Of a stretch of DNA of 64,000 bases, positions 26,683-36,176 are shown one piece after another (positions within the stretch are counted from its first letter, which is position 1; each line of letters opens with the position of its first letter). Made by a program: the position numbers and the translations under genes. The DNA lies in assembly GCA_009859145.1 (NCBI GenBank), contig VRVR01000031.1, forward strand, positions 186,001 to 250,000, given 5' to 3'. This stretch comes from Andalucia godoyi. Taxonomy: Eukaryota; Discoba; Jakobea; Jakobida; Andaluciidae. The notes beneath the pieces were generated by a model, which saw only the letters and a program-made list of their open reading frames with translations, was not told the DNA's origin and ran no database searches.

Positions 26683-29589
26683 TCAAAAGTAGTCATCATC
26701 GTCTCCGCCGTTGTCGCTCTTTGCAAAACCCGAGGACTCGGCCTCTGAAACCGTGTCCTTGTGGAGATTGTCAGACGACGCAACAGACTTTTGAGAAGGA
26801 GTTGGCGACACCACTGCCGGACGTGCAACGGAAGCGGATCCTTGCGACGCCCACGCTCCACCGCTCGAGCTGGAAAGAGGCTGAGACTGGGATTCCCGTT
26901 GCTTGCGCACCAATTCAAGGTAGTAGTTGATATCCTTGGATTCTGTGACGTCTACAGAGTCCGTAACCTTCGGCGCAGGCAGTCGATCTTCAGCAGCGGC
27001 AATTCTTGGGGATTCGTCACCGGCGGAAGGGGCAGGTTGTGGCTCAACGCTGGACCGTGCGGGCAGCGCTTCCACTTCAGGAATATCATCGACTGCGATT
27101 GAATCGTCGTCGCTCTCACCACCCATTCTATCAGTGCTTTGTCGCTCACCAGAGTTTTCAGAATCGGATAGCACAGGCGAGAACGCGGCCACCCTGTCAC
27201 GGTCGTCCATTCGAGACTCTGGACGCGCAGGAACAGGAGAATGCGCCCGTTCGATATGCGGTGACTTTTCCTGTCGGAATTCGGCAACGGTGCCAATTAA
27301 GTCCTCTGACGGAGACGACACTCGCGACTGTTGGTCCATTACGTTATGCTCAGCAACCAAAGGAGACGGCGCCACATCGGAGTTCTCATGGGCTGTACCT
27401 TCAACAACGGCACCACCATGAAGCGGCTCGGGCGCTTCTTCGGGAGTCTTCGCGGTTTCGCTGTTTATCGCAGAGGCAACTGGCGAGAGATCCTCGACGA
27501 CAGACGAAGCAGCGTACACGGGAACTGCAATTGACGAAGAGGGTGGAGCAAGCGATGCTGCGGTCATTCGTGCCTCCCGAAGCTGGGATCGCAACGCGTT
27601 GCATTCCTCTTGACTGAATCGGAGATCTTCGCGCGCAGCCTTCACATCGGACTGCAATCTTACGATTGTTCTTTCCGACTCTTGGATGGACCGTTCGAGT
27701 GACGCAATTCTGTTCTTCAACTCCGCAGCCTCCAATCGCAACCGAGATATCTCTTCGTTCTTTTCCCGCTCCAACGACGACAACGACAATGAGGAGGAGG
27801 ATGCGGAGGAGGTTGCATTGGAGGTGGCCATTTCTGCCTGGCGTTTCCATGTATCACGATCCAAAAGCGTGTCTTCATAGCGTCGTTGTGCGGCATCTCG
27901 CGCGCGTTCGACATCATCAATCCTCCTTTTCAGCCCGGACAACTGCACCTCGAGGTCTCCTGCAGCAGCCGAGTCTCGTCGTCTGGATTCCGAAGCTTGC
28001 TCGCGGTACGAGTTAATTTCCGCTTCGAAGGACCGCACGATGCGCTGCGATTCATCCAGAGAAACGACAGCTGCCATGTACTTTGATCTCCAGTCGGAGC
28101 CTTCCCCGCGCAGCTTTGCAATCTCTCGCTGCTGCTCATCCGTTTTTTCTCGATACGTATCCACCATGGTTCGGTACTTTTCAATTTCCTGGAACTTTGG
28201 TTGGAAGTATTGCTCAGCGTCTCGTTGCAGTAAGTTACGCTCCATGGACAGCTCTTCATATTTCCGCAATGCATTCTCCTTGGCGCGCTGCTCTTCTTCG
28301 AACCTTCGTTCCATGAGTGCCATTTCTGTTTCCATCTCTCGCAAAATCGCCTCGCGTTTTCGGAGCTGCACGTTTTCCTGGCGGTATTCCTTGACATCGT
28401 TCTCTAGCATCTTGACTGTCGCGCGGGCTTCCTCCAGCGAGGTCAGAATCGACGCATTTCTGCACTTCACGTCGGTGCATTCGGTTCTTACTCGCGCCAT
28501 TTCTAGCCGCTCATCATCGAACTGCGCCCTTTCCTTTTCCAACAAGGCCTTCTTCTCTGCCCACTCCGCCTCGAGCTTTGCAACCGCATGATGAATCCCC
28601 GTTGCAATCCGAGCCTGCATAGCGTCCTTTTCCTTCAGCAGCTCCGATTCCCTCTCCTTCAGTTTGAAATCCGCCTCTCGAATCGCCGTCCACGCGATTT
28701 CTTCCCGTCTCTTGATCTCCTGCTCTCGTTCATCAAGCCGCGCCTGATATTCGAGCAACCGCTGACGCGCCGCGAACATCTCCTGGTCCCTCTCCAGCGC
28801 CAGTCGATCATTGCGTTCCTGAAATTCCTGCTCTCTCCTTGTTTGCGCATTCACACGCGATGCAAACTGCTCTTCCATATCTGCTCGAATCGTCGCAAGT
28901 TTCACTCTGTACTTTTCGACCTCTTCTGCTCGGATCTTGTTTGCCTCGATCGACGCCCACCGCTCCATCTCGCTCTGCAGCCTCTTCGCGTACCGCGCCT
29001 CAGCTTCTCTTTCCATTTTCCCCATTCGCTCCTCAATCGTCATCTGGATGCTGTGCTCTTCAAGCTGCATTTTGCTTGACGAAGCAGTTTCAAGCTGCCG
29101 AAACCGATGTTCCAACGGGTTCATAATGTGGCCATCCGACGTCTGTGTCTCCACGCTATGTGCGCTCAGTCCGCCCGTTTTCGACACAGAGTAGACGATG
29201 TTCTCAAGCTGCGAAATCGACGTGTTTCGAAGCATCCACTGCGGAACCGACAACACAGAGCTCGCATCTGACACATGGTCGCCACACCCGGCTTCCGGCA
29301 CAAACACCGACCTCGACAAGTCGAACTTCTGGTACGAAAGATACTCGGACACAAGACAGTCAATCGCACGCAGCTTCAATGTGCGTCCTCTCTTCAACGA
29401 CAACGACGACGACGACGAAGAAGAAGACTGCTGTCGAGGCTCAGATCCGGCACCAGATGAAGCAGCATCCGGAAGTGACGGAACCGACTCGAGAATCACT
29501 CGGCTCCGAAGCGACGCTTTCAGTGCATCCAAAGAACCATTCTTGACAAGTTTGTCAAAGATCCTCTGTTGAAACTCAGCAACATCCAT
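26683..29589 (-). CDS. OFD1: OFD1 homologue (LisH, centriole/basal body)
   Basis: 968 aa. OFD1 is a centriolar satellite and distal-centriole protein needed for distal appendages and ciliogenesis. The start FQQRIFDKLVKNGSLDALKA matches OFD1's LRKKLYQTFKDRGILDTLK. A LisH motif (about residues 72-100: LVSEYLSYQKFDLSRSVFVPE) follows, then VETQTSDGH, equivalent to METQTSS in human OFD1. A very long coiled coil covers about residues 165-700. The C-terminal 270 residues are acidic and Ser-rich with a final helix NYYLELVRKQRES and the tail GGDDDDYF. Presence with the CEP95-like gene implies a ciliated or flagellated cell. Single exon; divergent from PHF5A. Confidence 0.88.
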   Translation of the reverse strand: MDVAEFQQRIFDKLVKNGSLDALKASLRSRVILESVPSLPDAASSGAGSEPRQQSSSSSSSSLSLKRGRTLKLRAIDCLVSEYLSYQKFDLSRSVFVPEAGCGDHVSDASSVLSVPQWMLRNTSISQLENIVYSVSKTGGLSAHSVETQTSDGHIMNPLEHRFRQLETASSSKMQLEEHSIQMTIEERMGKMEREAEARYAKRLQSEMERWASIEANKIRAEEVEKYRVKLATIRADMEEQFASRVNAQTRREQEFQERNDRLALERDQEMFAARQRLLEYQARLDEREQEIKRREEIAWTAIREADFKLKERESELLKEKDAMQARIATGIHHAVAKLEAEWAEKKALLEKERAQFDDERLEMARVRTECTDVKCRNASILTSLEEARATVKMLENDVKEYRQENVQLRKREAILREMETEMALMERRFEEEQRAKENALRKYEELSMERNLLQRDAEQYFQPKFQEIEKYRTMVDTYREKTDEQQREIAKLRGEGSDWRSKYMAAVVSLDESQRIVRSFEAEINSYREQASESRRRDSAAAGDLEVQLSGLKRRIDDVERARDAAQRRYEDTLLDRDTWKRQAEMATSNATSSASSSSLSLSSLEREKNEEISRLRLEAAELKNRIASLERSIQESERTIVRLQSDVKAAREDLRFSQEECNALRSQLREARMTAASLAPPSSSIAVPVYAASSVVEDLSPVASAINSETAKTPEEAPEPLHGGAVVEGTAHENSDVAPSPLVAEHNVMDQQSRVSSPSEDLIGTVAEFRQEKSPHIERAHSPVPARPESRMDDRDRVAAFSPVLSDSENSGERQSTDRMGGESDDDSIAVDDIPEVEALPARSSVEPQPAPSAGDESPRIAAAEDRLPAPKVTDSVDVTESKDINYYLELVRKQRESQSQPLSSSSGGAWASQGSASVARPAVVSPTPSQKSVASSDNLHKDTVSEAESSGFAKSDNGGDDDDYF

Positions 29590-29905
29590 TCCTTTTCTTT
29601 AAAAAATAATAATAATAAATAATAATAAACAGAAAAAGAAAATAATAATAATAATGAATACATGTATAAACTGGAGAAAACAGCAACAAACGCAAAATGC
29701 AGAGAACATTCATAGTCTAATATAGGAAGCAAGTTCATTATAGTGCTTAACGATACTCTTGCATCACGTGAAATGGGTTGATGCTGCACTCGCATTGTTT
29801 TTGTTGTTGTCTGAAAATGGTGTTTTCTTGTTCTTGTTCTTGTTCTTGTTCTTCTTTTGTTTTCTGTTGGTTGGCGGAGAGTCAACGAGCGCGGGGGTGG
29901 TGGTG
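29590..29905. promoter_or_regulatory. OFD1/PHF5A divergent intergenic region
   Basis: 0.32 kb of AT-rich sequence with AATAAT repeats (29606-29660) next to OFD1 and a TTCTTG hexamer repeat (29827-29851) that probably lies in the PHF5A 5'-UTR. No gene is seen. Confidence 0.35.
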
Positions 29906-30235
29906 ATGTCGAAGCATAATCCGGATCTTGTGATGTGTCGACGGCTAGTTGGGATTGGGGCTGCTCGATTATGCGACAAGTGCGATGGCCGATGTCCGAT
30001 CTGCGATTCGTATGTCCAACCGACTGTAAAGGCCCGGGTTTGCGACGATTGCAATTCCGGTCCGGCACAGGGCCGATGCATCATTTGCGGAGGCCCTGGG
30101 ACCGCAGATGCTTTCTACTGCAGGTCATGTGCTGCTCTTGAAAAAGATCGCGATGGATGCCCCCGAATCATCAACGTTGGTGCCGCCAAAGCTGACATGT
30201 TTTACGAGCGCCGAAAACAGCTCGGAAAATCGTAA
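29906..30235 (+). CDS. PHF5A: PHF5A/Rds3, zinc-knot subunit of SF3b
   Basis: 109-aa spliceosomal protein that binds SF3B1 and helps recognise the branch point. Nearly collinear with human PHF5A (110 aa): start [16 protein letters not shown], then [35 protein letters not shown] and [19 protein letters not shown], ending [13 protein letters not shown]. All zinc-binding CxxC pairs of the trefoil knot are visible. The ATG at 29906 is the conserved start; an upstream in-frame extension is unlike the family. Its presence agrees with the spliceosomal introns found in neighbouring genes. Confidence 0.97.
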   Translation: MSKHNPDLVMCRRLVGIGAARLCDKCDGRCPICDSYVQPTVKARVCDDCNSGPAQGRCIICGGPGTADAFYCRSCAALEKDRDGCPRIINVGAAKADMFYERRKQLGKS

Positions 30236-30394
30236 TAAATCGACTGTAGATAGCATCGATCTCCTTTTTGTACGGCAGGTGTGGCGGCTGCTTCACCGCC
30301 AAAATTCCCGCACCTTGTTGCTCTTGCTATTCTTCAACCCATTTTTGCTTCAGTCTTTCGAATCCTTCTTTGAGATGATGCAGATTGCAAAACC

Positions 30395-31497
30395 ATGAAT
30401 GATGAAAAGAGAATTTCCATTCTGATTCCCAAGAACCCGCCTTTGGAATTGGTAAAGCTGACCGTTAAAGAATGGGCAAAGCAGATTCTGTATTTGCGGA
30501 ACCAAATTCCTTCGTATGAAGCCACTTGACTTTTTTAAATTTCTTCTTCTTCATTTTCATCTCTTTTTAATTGCATGTTATTTTTTGATTCCTATGCAAT
30601 TGTATGTATGGCGCGATCTCCTAATGCGGATGCTCATAATACACGCACATGTACAGACCAGTTGATGCAATTGTTGCAGAGTACCAGGAGTTTCAGCAAG
30701 CGAGAAATTGCACAGACACCGACGACGGCCTCCACAAGCAGAAGAGGAGGATGATTTCGCATGCTGAGCGAAACTTGCAACGATTTGCAAAGAGCGTGCA
30801 AATTTGCATGTCTGCGATAGAGGACTTTGTTGATGGGATCTTTGGTTCATGTTCTTCATCATCATCATCCTCGATGGCTACGAGGGCTCCTCCTGTCCAT
30901 CGTCTTTATTCAGCAGTATGTGTGCTGGGCTCGTCGATCCACAGTGCGCAGGAAGTGTATGTGCTGCATTTCCCCAGCATCACGACCGGTTCTGTGCCGA
31001 GTCCGCAAGTGATCGGTAACGCAGTTCGACGCATTGTCCAGCAGATTGTCATGAATGGCGGATTGTCCGATTCTGCAGTTGCAAAGCCCACTCGATGTTC
31101 GTTGCTGATGGTCGCTTCGAAGCCGGATGAGCACCAAAAGCGGTCGAGCATGTTTCATCGCTGGAGAGTGCAAGCTGCGCCGTCTTCGTTGTCTCCTCAC
31201 GCTCTCTTCAATTCCTGGCGCAAAAGAAAAGGATGCAAAGTATCAGAATTCCAAGTCGTGGTTGCCGGATCAGAATCAGAATTGGCTGTCCAAAGTCCGA
31301 GTCCGAGTCCAAGTTCGCTTCCCAGTTCTAGCCAGGGTCAGACCGCGGATTGGACAAGTGCGGACATCGTGGATGCGAACGTGTGCATGTACGTGTGCAA
31401 GGAAAAGCTAGTGGGATTGCGCATCAAGGATGTGAACGAGGACGGGTTCGAAGATTCTTCGGACAGTGAATTTGACGATGGGTTTGGGGAAGTCTAG
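30395..31497 (+). CDS. MAD2L1BP: p31comet (MAD2L1BP)-like spindle-checkpoint silencer, two exons
   Basis: HORMA-fold adaptor that hands closed MAD2 to TRIP13 to silence the spindle checkpoint. Exon 1 is 30395-30513 and exon 2 is 30657-31497; the intron (GTATGA...GTACAG, CTAAT branch-like site near 30621) keeps phase 2; product 319 aa. Across the junction it reads EWAKQILYLRNQIPSPVDAI, aligning with LLKHIMYQRQQLPLPYEQL of human p31comet. Further matches: NLQRFAKSVQICMSAIEDFV, YSAVCVLGSSIHSAQEVYVL and NAVRRIVQQIVMNGGLSD, each equivalent in order to the human strand/helix blocks. Human p31comet is 274 aa; extra length here comes from a Ser run and an acidic tail. Family match is by eye and moderately strong because four blocks align in order. 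Confidence 0.75.
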
Positions 31498-31546
31498 CTC
31501 GCAATCGCAGCAGCAGTGGGTACTGTTTGATAATCAAACGTGTACG

Positions 31547-32350
31547 TTACGGTGACTTCTGTGCACAGACCAGACAGTACTGGACCAGCGCGGGTACATT
31601 GGTGTTGAGATCCGTGGTTCCGAAAGCATTGAGCAAGTCCCTTGTCAGATCCGGGATTGGATCGAGGCCCTTCCCGCGCATTGTGATGACGGGCGAGACC
31701 GTGGACTGCAACTTGAGGAAAGATCCAATGGTGTACGTTGCCGGAACCTCGAACGTGAACCTCTTTCTGTTTCCCAAAGGAGCGACATCGAGTTCTTCGT
31801 ACAGACTGTCGACAAGATGCATCTTTGGGTTCTTGTACGGCTGCAACGTGACGTCCCAAAAGTGGTTGATGACCTTTGTTGCCTCCTCTGCGTCGACGAA
31901 CCGGGTCCGCGAGTACGTGAAGAAGGATGCTGTGCCGCCTGCAACCAGCACCCGATTGCACTCCTTCATGAATGCAGGAATATCAAACCAGTGGATTCCC
32001 GCAGCAACGTTCACATGGTCCACAGCTGCATCCGGCATCCCAGACTCTTCGGCTTTTGTACGCCGGTACGTGATGTTCTCGGCCGGAAACGCGTGCTTCA
32101 GCTGCTCCTCCGATGCATCCGTCGCAACTACTGCCGAAAAGTACCGCGCGAGTTGGATCGCTGCTTGTCCTTGTCCCGTCGCACAGTCCAGACACACCCC
32201 GACCCGCCCGCTTGCGTCCGCACCATCACCTGCAACTCCACGACCCATATAACTCAATATATGGTCATACACAATCTGAGGATGTCGAGGACGGTTCGCC
32301 GCATACGCAGAGGCAGCAGGCGAAAACAAGTCTGTAAAATCCTGTGACAT
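31547..32350 (-). CDS. SAM-dependent methyltransferase (Methyltransf_11, TMT1/CRG1-like)
   Basis: 267-aa class I methyltransferase. Motif I reads VCLDCATGQGQAAIQLARYF; the post-I acidic residue is in VVATDASEEQ; motif II/III regions are VDHVNVAAGIHWFDIPAFM and ECNRVLVAGGTASFFTYS. The N-terminal FSPAASAYAANRPRHPQIVYD matches the F....YA..RP.YP start of the yeast TMT1/CRG1 and animal METTL-type small-molecule methyltransferases. Substrate cannot be told. Its stop lies 49 bp from that of the convergent p31comet gene. Confidence 0.88.
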   Translation of the reverse strand: MSQDFTDLFSPAASAYAANRPRHPQIVYDHILSYMGRGVAGDGADASGRVGVCLDCATGQGQAAIQLARYFSAVVATDASEEQLKHAFPAENITYRRTKAEESGMPDAAVDHVNVAAGIHWFDIPAFMKECNRVLVAGGTASFFTYSRTRFVDAEEATKVINHFWDVTLQPYKNPKMHLVDSLYEELDVAPLGNRKRFTFEVPATYTIGSFLKLQSTVSPVITMRGKGLDPIPDLTRDLLNAFGTTDLNTNVPALVQYCLVCAQKSP

Positions 32351-32673
32351 TTTTCCTTTTCCTGTTTCTTCTGCTTTTCGTTCCTCCTCTCTCTCAAATT
32401 CTCAATAACAAAAAACATCAGCAAAACCACCCCAAAATGCAGACCTTGTGTTGGACGAGTTTCTGAGCTGACCCGCTACGGCCGGCCAGACGCTTTTTCC
32501 CTCCCCGCAAAACGGTTCCCCGATTTCCCCGACAAAAAGCATGCTCGGCTTTTCCTTCCAACTTGCGGGCCGGGGATCGCTGGGGCGCCGTTGACGGACG
32601 GGGTTTTATCTGTCGGTGCCTGGTAGAATTACCAGTAAGAATAGATACGTAGGGTTTCGGTAAGCGGAGAGCC
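32351..32673. promoter_or_regulatory. Methyltransferase/GNAT divergent intergenic region
   Basis: 0.32 kb of mixed composition between divergent starts, GC-rich in the right half. An inverted GGTAATTCTACC-like core (about 32626-32638) is the only visible symmetry. No gene. Confidence 0.3.
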
Positions 32674-33360
32674 ATGACGGCCTTGGCGAGCGTGCGCAGG
32701 CTGACGAAAGACGACGTGGCAAGATACAGGGCACTTCGACTACGGGCGTTTCAAGAGTCGGCGAGTTCATTCAGCGAGAGTTTTGAAGACGAGGTGAATC
32801 AACCAATCGAGTATTTTCAACGTGTGATGATGATGAGGTGCGACGATGGCGACGGCGACGGCGACGGCGACGGCAATAACGACAGCCAAGAACATTTCAC
32901 GCTTGGTGCATTTGCAACAGCCATGGCAGCTGCCTCCCATCCACCGGTGTCCACTGCAGTGTCCCTGTCAGCGCCAGTGGCCGGGCGAGTGCCAGGGTCA
33001 GTGGCTGGGTCGGGGTCCGGATCACAAGAGGATGAGCCGGTGCTTATTGGGATTGCAACGTTTAAAAGGGACGGTCGATCAAAAGCGCGCCACAAGGGCT
33101 ACATTCACACAATGTTTGTTGCGCCAGAGCATCGAGGCTGCGGAATCGGGCAGTCCATTCTGAGACAGCTGATCGAGCAGGCGAGATCGCTGGATGGGCT
33201 GGAGCAAATGCATCTGTGGGTGCTGCAGCCACACACATCGGCTGCGCGAAGAATGTACGAGCGCGTTGGGTTCGTGATGCAGGGCACTGTCGTTTGTCGT
33301 GATTTAAAGATCGGTGGGGTGTATGTTGATGCAGCGTACATGAGCCTTGGCTTCTCATAA
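32674..33360 (+). CDS. GNAT-family N-acetyltransferase with internal low-complexity insert
   Basis: 228 aa. The start SVRRLTKDDVARYRALRLRA and FQESASSFSESFEDE are typical of bacterial-type GNATs. A repetitive insert of Asp-Gly units ((GACGGC)n DNA) and Ala/Ser/Gly stretches covers about residues 58-120. The acetyl-CoA motif A reads IHTMFVAPEHRGCGIGQSIL (R/Q-x-x-G-x-G/A as RGCGIG) and motif B HLWVLQPHTSAARRMYERVG. The substrate is unknown. The insert separates beta strands without disturbing the catalytic core. Convergent with cathepsin X. Confidence 0.85.
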   Translation: MTALASVRRLTKDDVARYRALRLRAFQESASSFSESFEDEVNQPIEYFQRVMMMRCDDGDGDGDGDGNNDSQEHFTLGAFATAMAAASHPPVSTAVSLSAPVAGRVPGSVAGSGSGSQEDEPVLIGIATFKRDGRSKARHKGYIHTMFVAPEHRGCGIGQSILRQLIEQARSLDGLEQMHLWVLQPHTSAARRMYERVGFVMQGTVVCRDLKIGGVYVDAAYMSLGFS

Positions 33361-33504
33361 TAAAAAAATAAAAACACAAACACAAGCACAAAACGCCAAC
33401 TGGTCTGGTAACAACACACGTGCGGAGACGGGGCAATGCTGGACAAGTACGATTAAAAAACCTTAAAAAAGAAACAGTATGTATAAACATATTCATTTGT
33501 CATG

Positions 33505-34401
33505 TTAAATCTTGGGGACCGTCCAGACACAGTTGGACTCGATTCCGAGGTTGTCCGAGTGCATCTTGATTCTGGCAAAGCCGCCATCGGCCCAGTAGGT
33601 ACCCCACGAGTTTCGGAGGACCCAGAACTCCTCCTTGGAAGCGGCATCGACGCCGAATCCAACGACGGAGATGACGTGGTTGATGGAAATAGACGGCAGC
33701 ACCTCGGAGTAGATGCTTCCTCCTTTGAATGCTTCAAAGTTTGCAGTTGCATCGATCTCGCAGGCGATGGGTCCTCGCGCATAAATCTCAGCCTTCATTG
33801 CATCTGCGCCGGAAATGGAGCCAAACTCTGCAGCGTAGTACTTTGTGTATGACGTCACCGCCGAGCATTTTCCAGGGAATCCATATGCGCAAGTCTTGCA
33901 GTATGCCTCATCGTTGCACGTTCCATCTTCTGCGCGGTACGGAGCACAGGTCTCATCGCCCATTCCATGTGCATTCAGATACTGCGCAGTGCACAGAAAG
34001 TCGCCACCATGGCACGATCCGCAGACGGGGCAATCCAGCAGAGTTTGACGAGAAATTGCAATTTCCGGGAAATCAGCACGTCGAGCAATCTTCAGACGGT
34101 CGCTGAATGCAGAGACCGATGCATGCAGCCAGCACGATCCGCAGTATTGAGGAATATGTTGGTTAATGCTTGGCGTAACCCAGTTCGTCTGCGTCGTTCC
34201 AGAAAGAGACGCATTGCGCCAGTCCCATGCAGAAGGCACATCGGCAACTGACAAGACTTGATGCGGCAGCGGAGTCACGATGACCTCCAGCGGTGCTCCA
34301 GGAAGACGTCTGGACACGACCTCGGAGCGACGACCCGCAACACTGCTCACCGTGCACACAACCAGCGTAGCCACAACACACAACAGCACTGCAGCCCTCA
34401 T
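33505..34401 (-). CDS. CTSZ: Cathepsin X/Z (papain family C1A carboxypeptidase)
   Basis: Lysosomal cysteine carboxypeptidase, 298 aa. A signal peptide (MRAAVLLCVVATLVVCTVSS, cut near VAG) and a short propeptide precede the mature enzyme VPSAWDWRNASLS. The hallmark INQHIPQYCGSCWLHAS contains the cathepsin X-specific HIP mini-loop and the catalytic Cys90. The catalytic His is in SINHVISVVGFG and Asn in VLRNSWGTYW. Further matches: DETCAPYRAEDGTCN and EIYARGPIACEIDA. The short propeptide and HIP insertion distinguish it from cathepsins B, L and C. The ATG at 34401 starts the signal peptide; an upstream TTG is not needed. Confidence 0.96.
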   Translation of the reverse strand: MRAAVLLCVVATLVVCTVSSVAGRRSEVVSRRLPGAPLEVIVTPLPHQVLSVADVPSAWDWRNASLSGTTQTNWVTPSINQHIPQYCGSCWLHASVSAFSDRLKIARRADFPEIAISRQTLLDCPVCGSCHGGDFLCTAQYLNAHGMGDETCAPYRAEDGTCNDEAYCKTCAYGFPGKCSAVTSYTKYYAAEFGSISGADAMKAEIYARGPIACEIDATANFEAFKGGSIYSEVLPSISINHVISVVGFGVDAASKEEFWVLRNSWGTYWADGGFARIKMHSDNLGIESNCVWTVPKI

Positions 34402-34709
34402 CCACAACCAAAAAACAACAACAGCAACTCAAAAAAATCCCTCTCTTTTTCCTACTGATGATCTCTCCTGAAGAAACTAAAAAGAAACCGAAAGTTCTCA
34501 TACTTCAACGTTGAGGACTGACTTGGAAACTCTGTTCGGAATTCCTTGCGGGGGAATGACATGTCACCGGGTCAGTCCCGGTATGTGTCACCGCCGGTCA
34601 GTCTCCAGTTGTTATTCAAACCAATGCTGTCAAATGACGCATATAGTGTCCGATGTGCTGAGAACCGCAGGATGGACGTACGTACGGAGTCTCTGCAGCA
34701 TATGGCTTC

Positions 34710-35870
34710 ATGCGTGATGATGTGAATCGACGGACCACTCGCACGCCGTGGTGGTGTTTTCACTCGTGTCTGCATCACCTTGCGGTCTCCAGCGGGCTGC
34801 TCGCAGTTCTCTGGCACCAATCGTACTTTCTGCCCGCGAGCCGTCCCTGCCCCAACCTCGCCAACTTGGAAAATAGCAATCTTGATCTTCCTTTTGCGTC
34901 GTATCTGATTCCGACGTCGCACAACTCGTACCTCCTTCATTGTTCTCAACTCTGGGGCACGGTCTCCGAGCATGCATACGCAGACTTGATTGAGCGAGCG
35001 AATTGCAAGTGCGTGGAAATCGATGTCGTCGATGATCCGCAGGCCGACTCTTCGTTTGCAGTCACGCATCGGCACACTCTCTGCAGCAAAGTCCCGCTTT
35101 CACGAGTTCTCGCCCAGATCCGCGAGTCGTATCAACGACTTTGCCAAGCAGCACAACCACCATCATCTTCGGCGTCGCCATCGTTTCCGGAGAACGGGGA
35201 TGACTCGCCACTCATCCTGTCCATCGAGGTTCGAACGCCAAGAATCGGCGCATTGTGCGATGTTATCCGACAGCAGCTTGGCTCTCTGTTGTTTGAATGG
35301 CCATACGAGATCGACAGGGAGTCTCCGATCACACCCGGTTCGTGTCGCGGTCGGATTCTCATTCAGAATGCAGTGGGCGTTCCGCTGTCCATCTCCTGCA
35401 TTCCGTGCTTCAACGTCGCAGAAACGCATCTGAGGTCTGTCAGCGAGGACATCCAAGATATGTACAAGACGGTGCACGAGCGTCCGATTGACGAGGGGCA
35501 TCGAATTGTGCGAGTGTATCCTGGCTGGTGGCGAATGTGGTCCTCCAATATGCGCTGGGACATGCGCTTCGACTACAACATGGTAGGCTGGAACTACCAG
35601 AAGCGGTCCCTCTTTCCGCTTTTCAGCCAGCGAGCGGTGCAATCCTCTGCAGACGCGGAACGTTCTTCTTGGTGGGACCCAAGAACGGCTACACAGCTTG
35701 CGGGATATGTGCTGAAACGGCATTCCATACACTTGCGCGGCCCGCTTGCGTGGTGGACACTGCCCGAGTCTCTTGGGCCTCCTCCGTTGATGGAGTCGGT
35801 TCTTCGAGAGCAACTTCTTTTTCAACGCGAGTTCCGTGACTCGCCCTCGCCCTCTGAAAATGCAAAATGA
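34710..35870 (+). CDS. Minimal eukaryotic-type PI-specific phospholipase C (X and Y regions only)
   Basis: 386 aa. The X box reads LPFASYLIPTSHNSYLLHCS, NCKCVEIDVVDDPQ, THRHTLCSKVPLSRVLAQI and PLILSIEV; these retain both catalytic His, the Ca2+ ligands Asn, Glu and Asp, and the Glu of LSLEN in PLC-delta. A Y-like part follows after a short linker: RIVRVYPGWWRMWSSN and FDYNMVGWNYQ, equivalent to RVYP.G.R..SSN...VALNFQ. The lysines of GKILLKGKK are replaced (GRILIQN). There are no EF hands, PH or C2 domains, unlike typical PI-PLCs. A hydrophobic stretch near residues 17-35 may target it to membranes. A possible upstream exon (ATG at 34558, donor near 34583, acceptor near 34695) would extend the N-terminus in frame. 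Confidence 0.78.
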   Translation: MRDDVNRRTTRTPWWCFHSCLHHLAVSSGLLAVLWHQSYFLPASRPCPNLANLENSNLDLPFASYLIPTSHNSYLLHCSQLWGTVSEHAYADLIERANCKCVEIDVVDDPQADSSFAVTHRHTLCSKVPLSRVLAQIRESYQRLCQAAQPPSSSASPSFPENGDDSPLILSIEVRTPRIGALCDVIRQQLGSLLFEWPYEIDRESPITPGSCRGRILIQNAVGVPLSISCIPCFNVAETHLRSVSEDIQDMYKTVHERPIDEGHRIVRVYPGWWRMWSSNMRWDMRFDYNMVGWNYQKRSLFPLFSQRAVQSSADAERSSWWDPRTATQLAGYVLKRHSIHLRGPLAWWTLPESLGPPPLMESVLREQLLFQREFRDSPSPSENAK

Positions 35871-36176
35871 CGAGGAAAATGAATGCAGGAAGTTTTACTT
35901 CAAGCAGAGGAAAAAGCAGAAAAACCGCCATCATAATAATAACTATAACTGTATAAAAAAGCAAGCAAACAAACACACAAACAACAACAACAAAAACAAC
36001 AAATACACGCGAACGAAAAACGAACAAAACGAATCATGGCACAGACAGCCACCTTGACATCATAAAGGTATACATCAGAAACAGAATCCACACCGGACAG
36101 GGGGCGGGGTGGGTGGCGACGTTGATGATGACGGTTGTTCATGGCATCACACTCCAAGAGGAACCGCAGTGACCGC
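35871..36176. other. Convergent 3' intergenic region
   Basis: 0.31 kb between the stop codons of the PLC and RibA-SIS genes. Contains ACAAC/AAC-rich repeats (35950-36030). Probably two 3'-UTRs; nothing else is seen. Confidence 0.35.
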
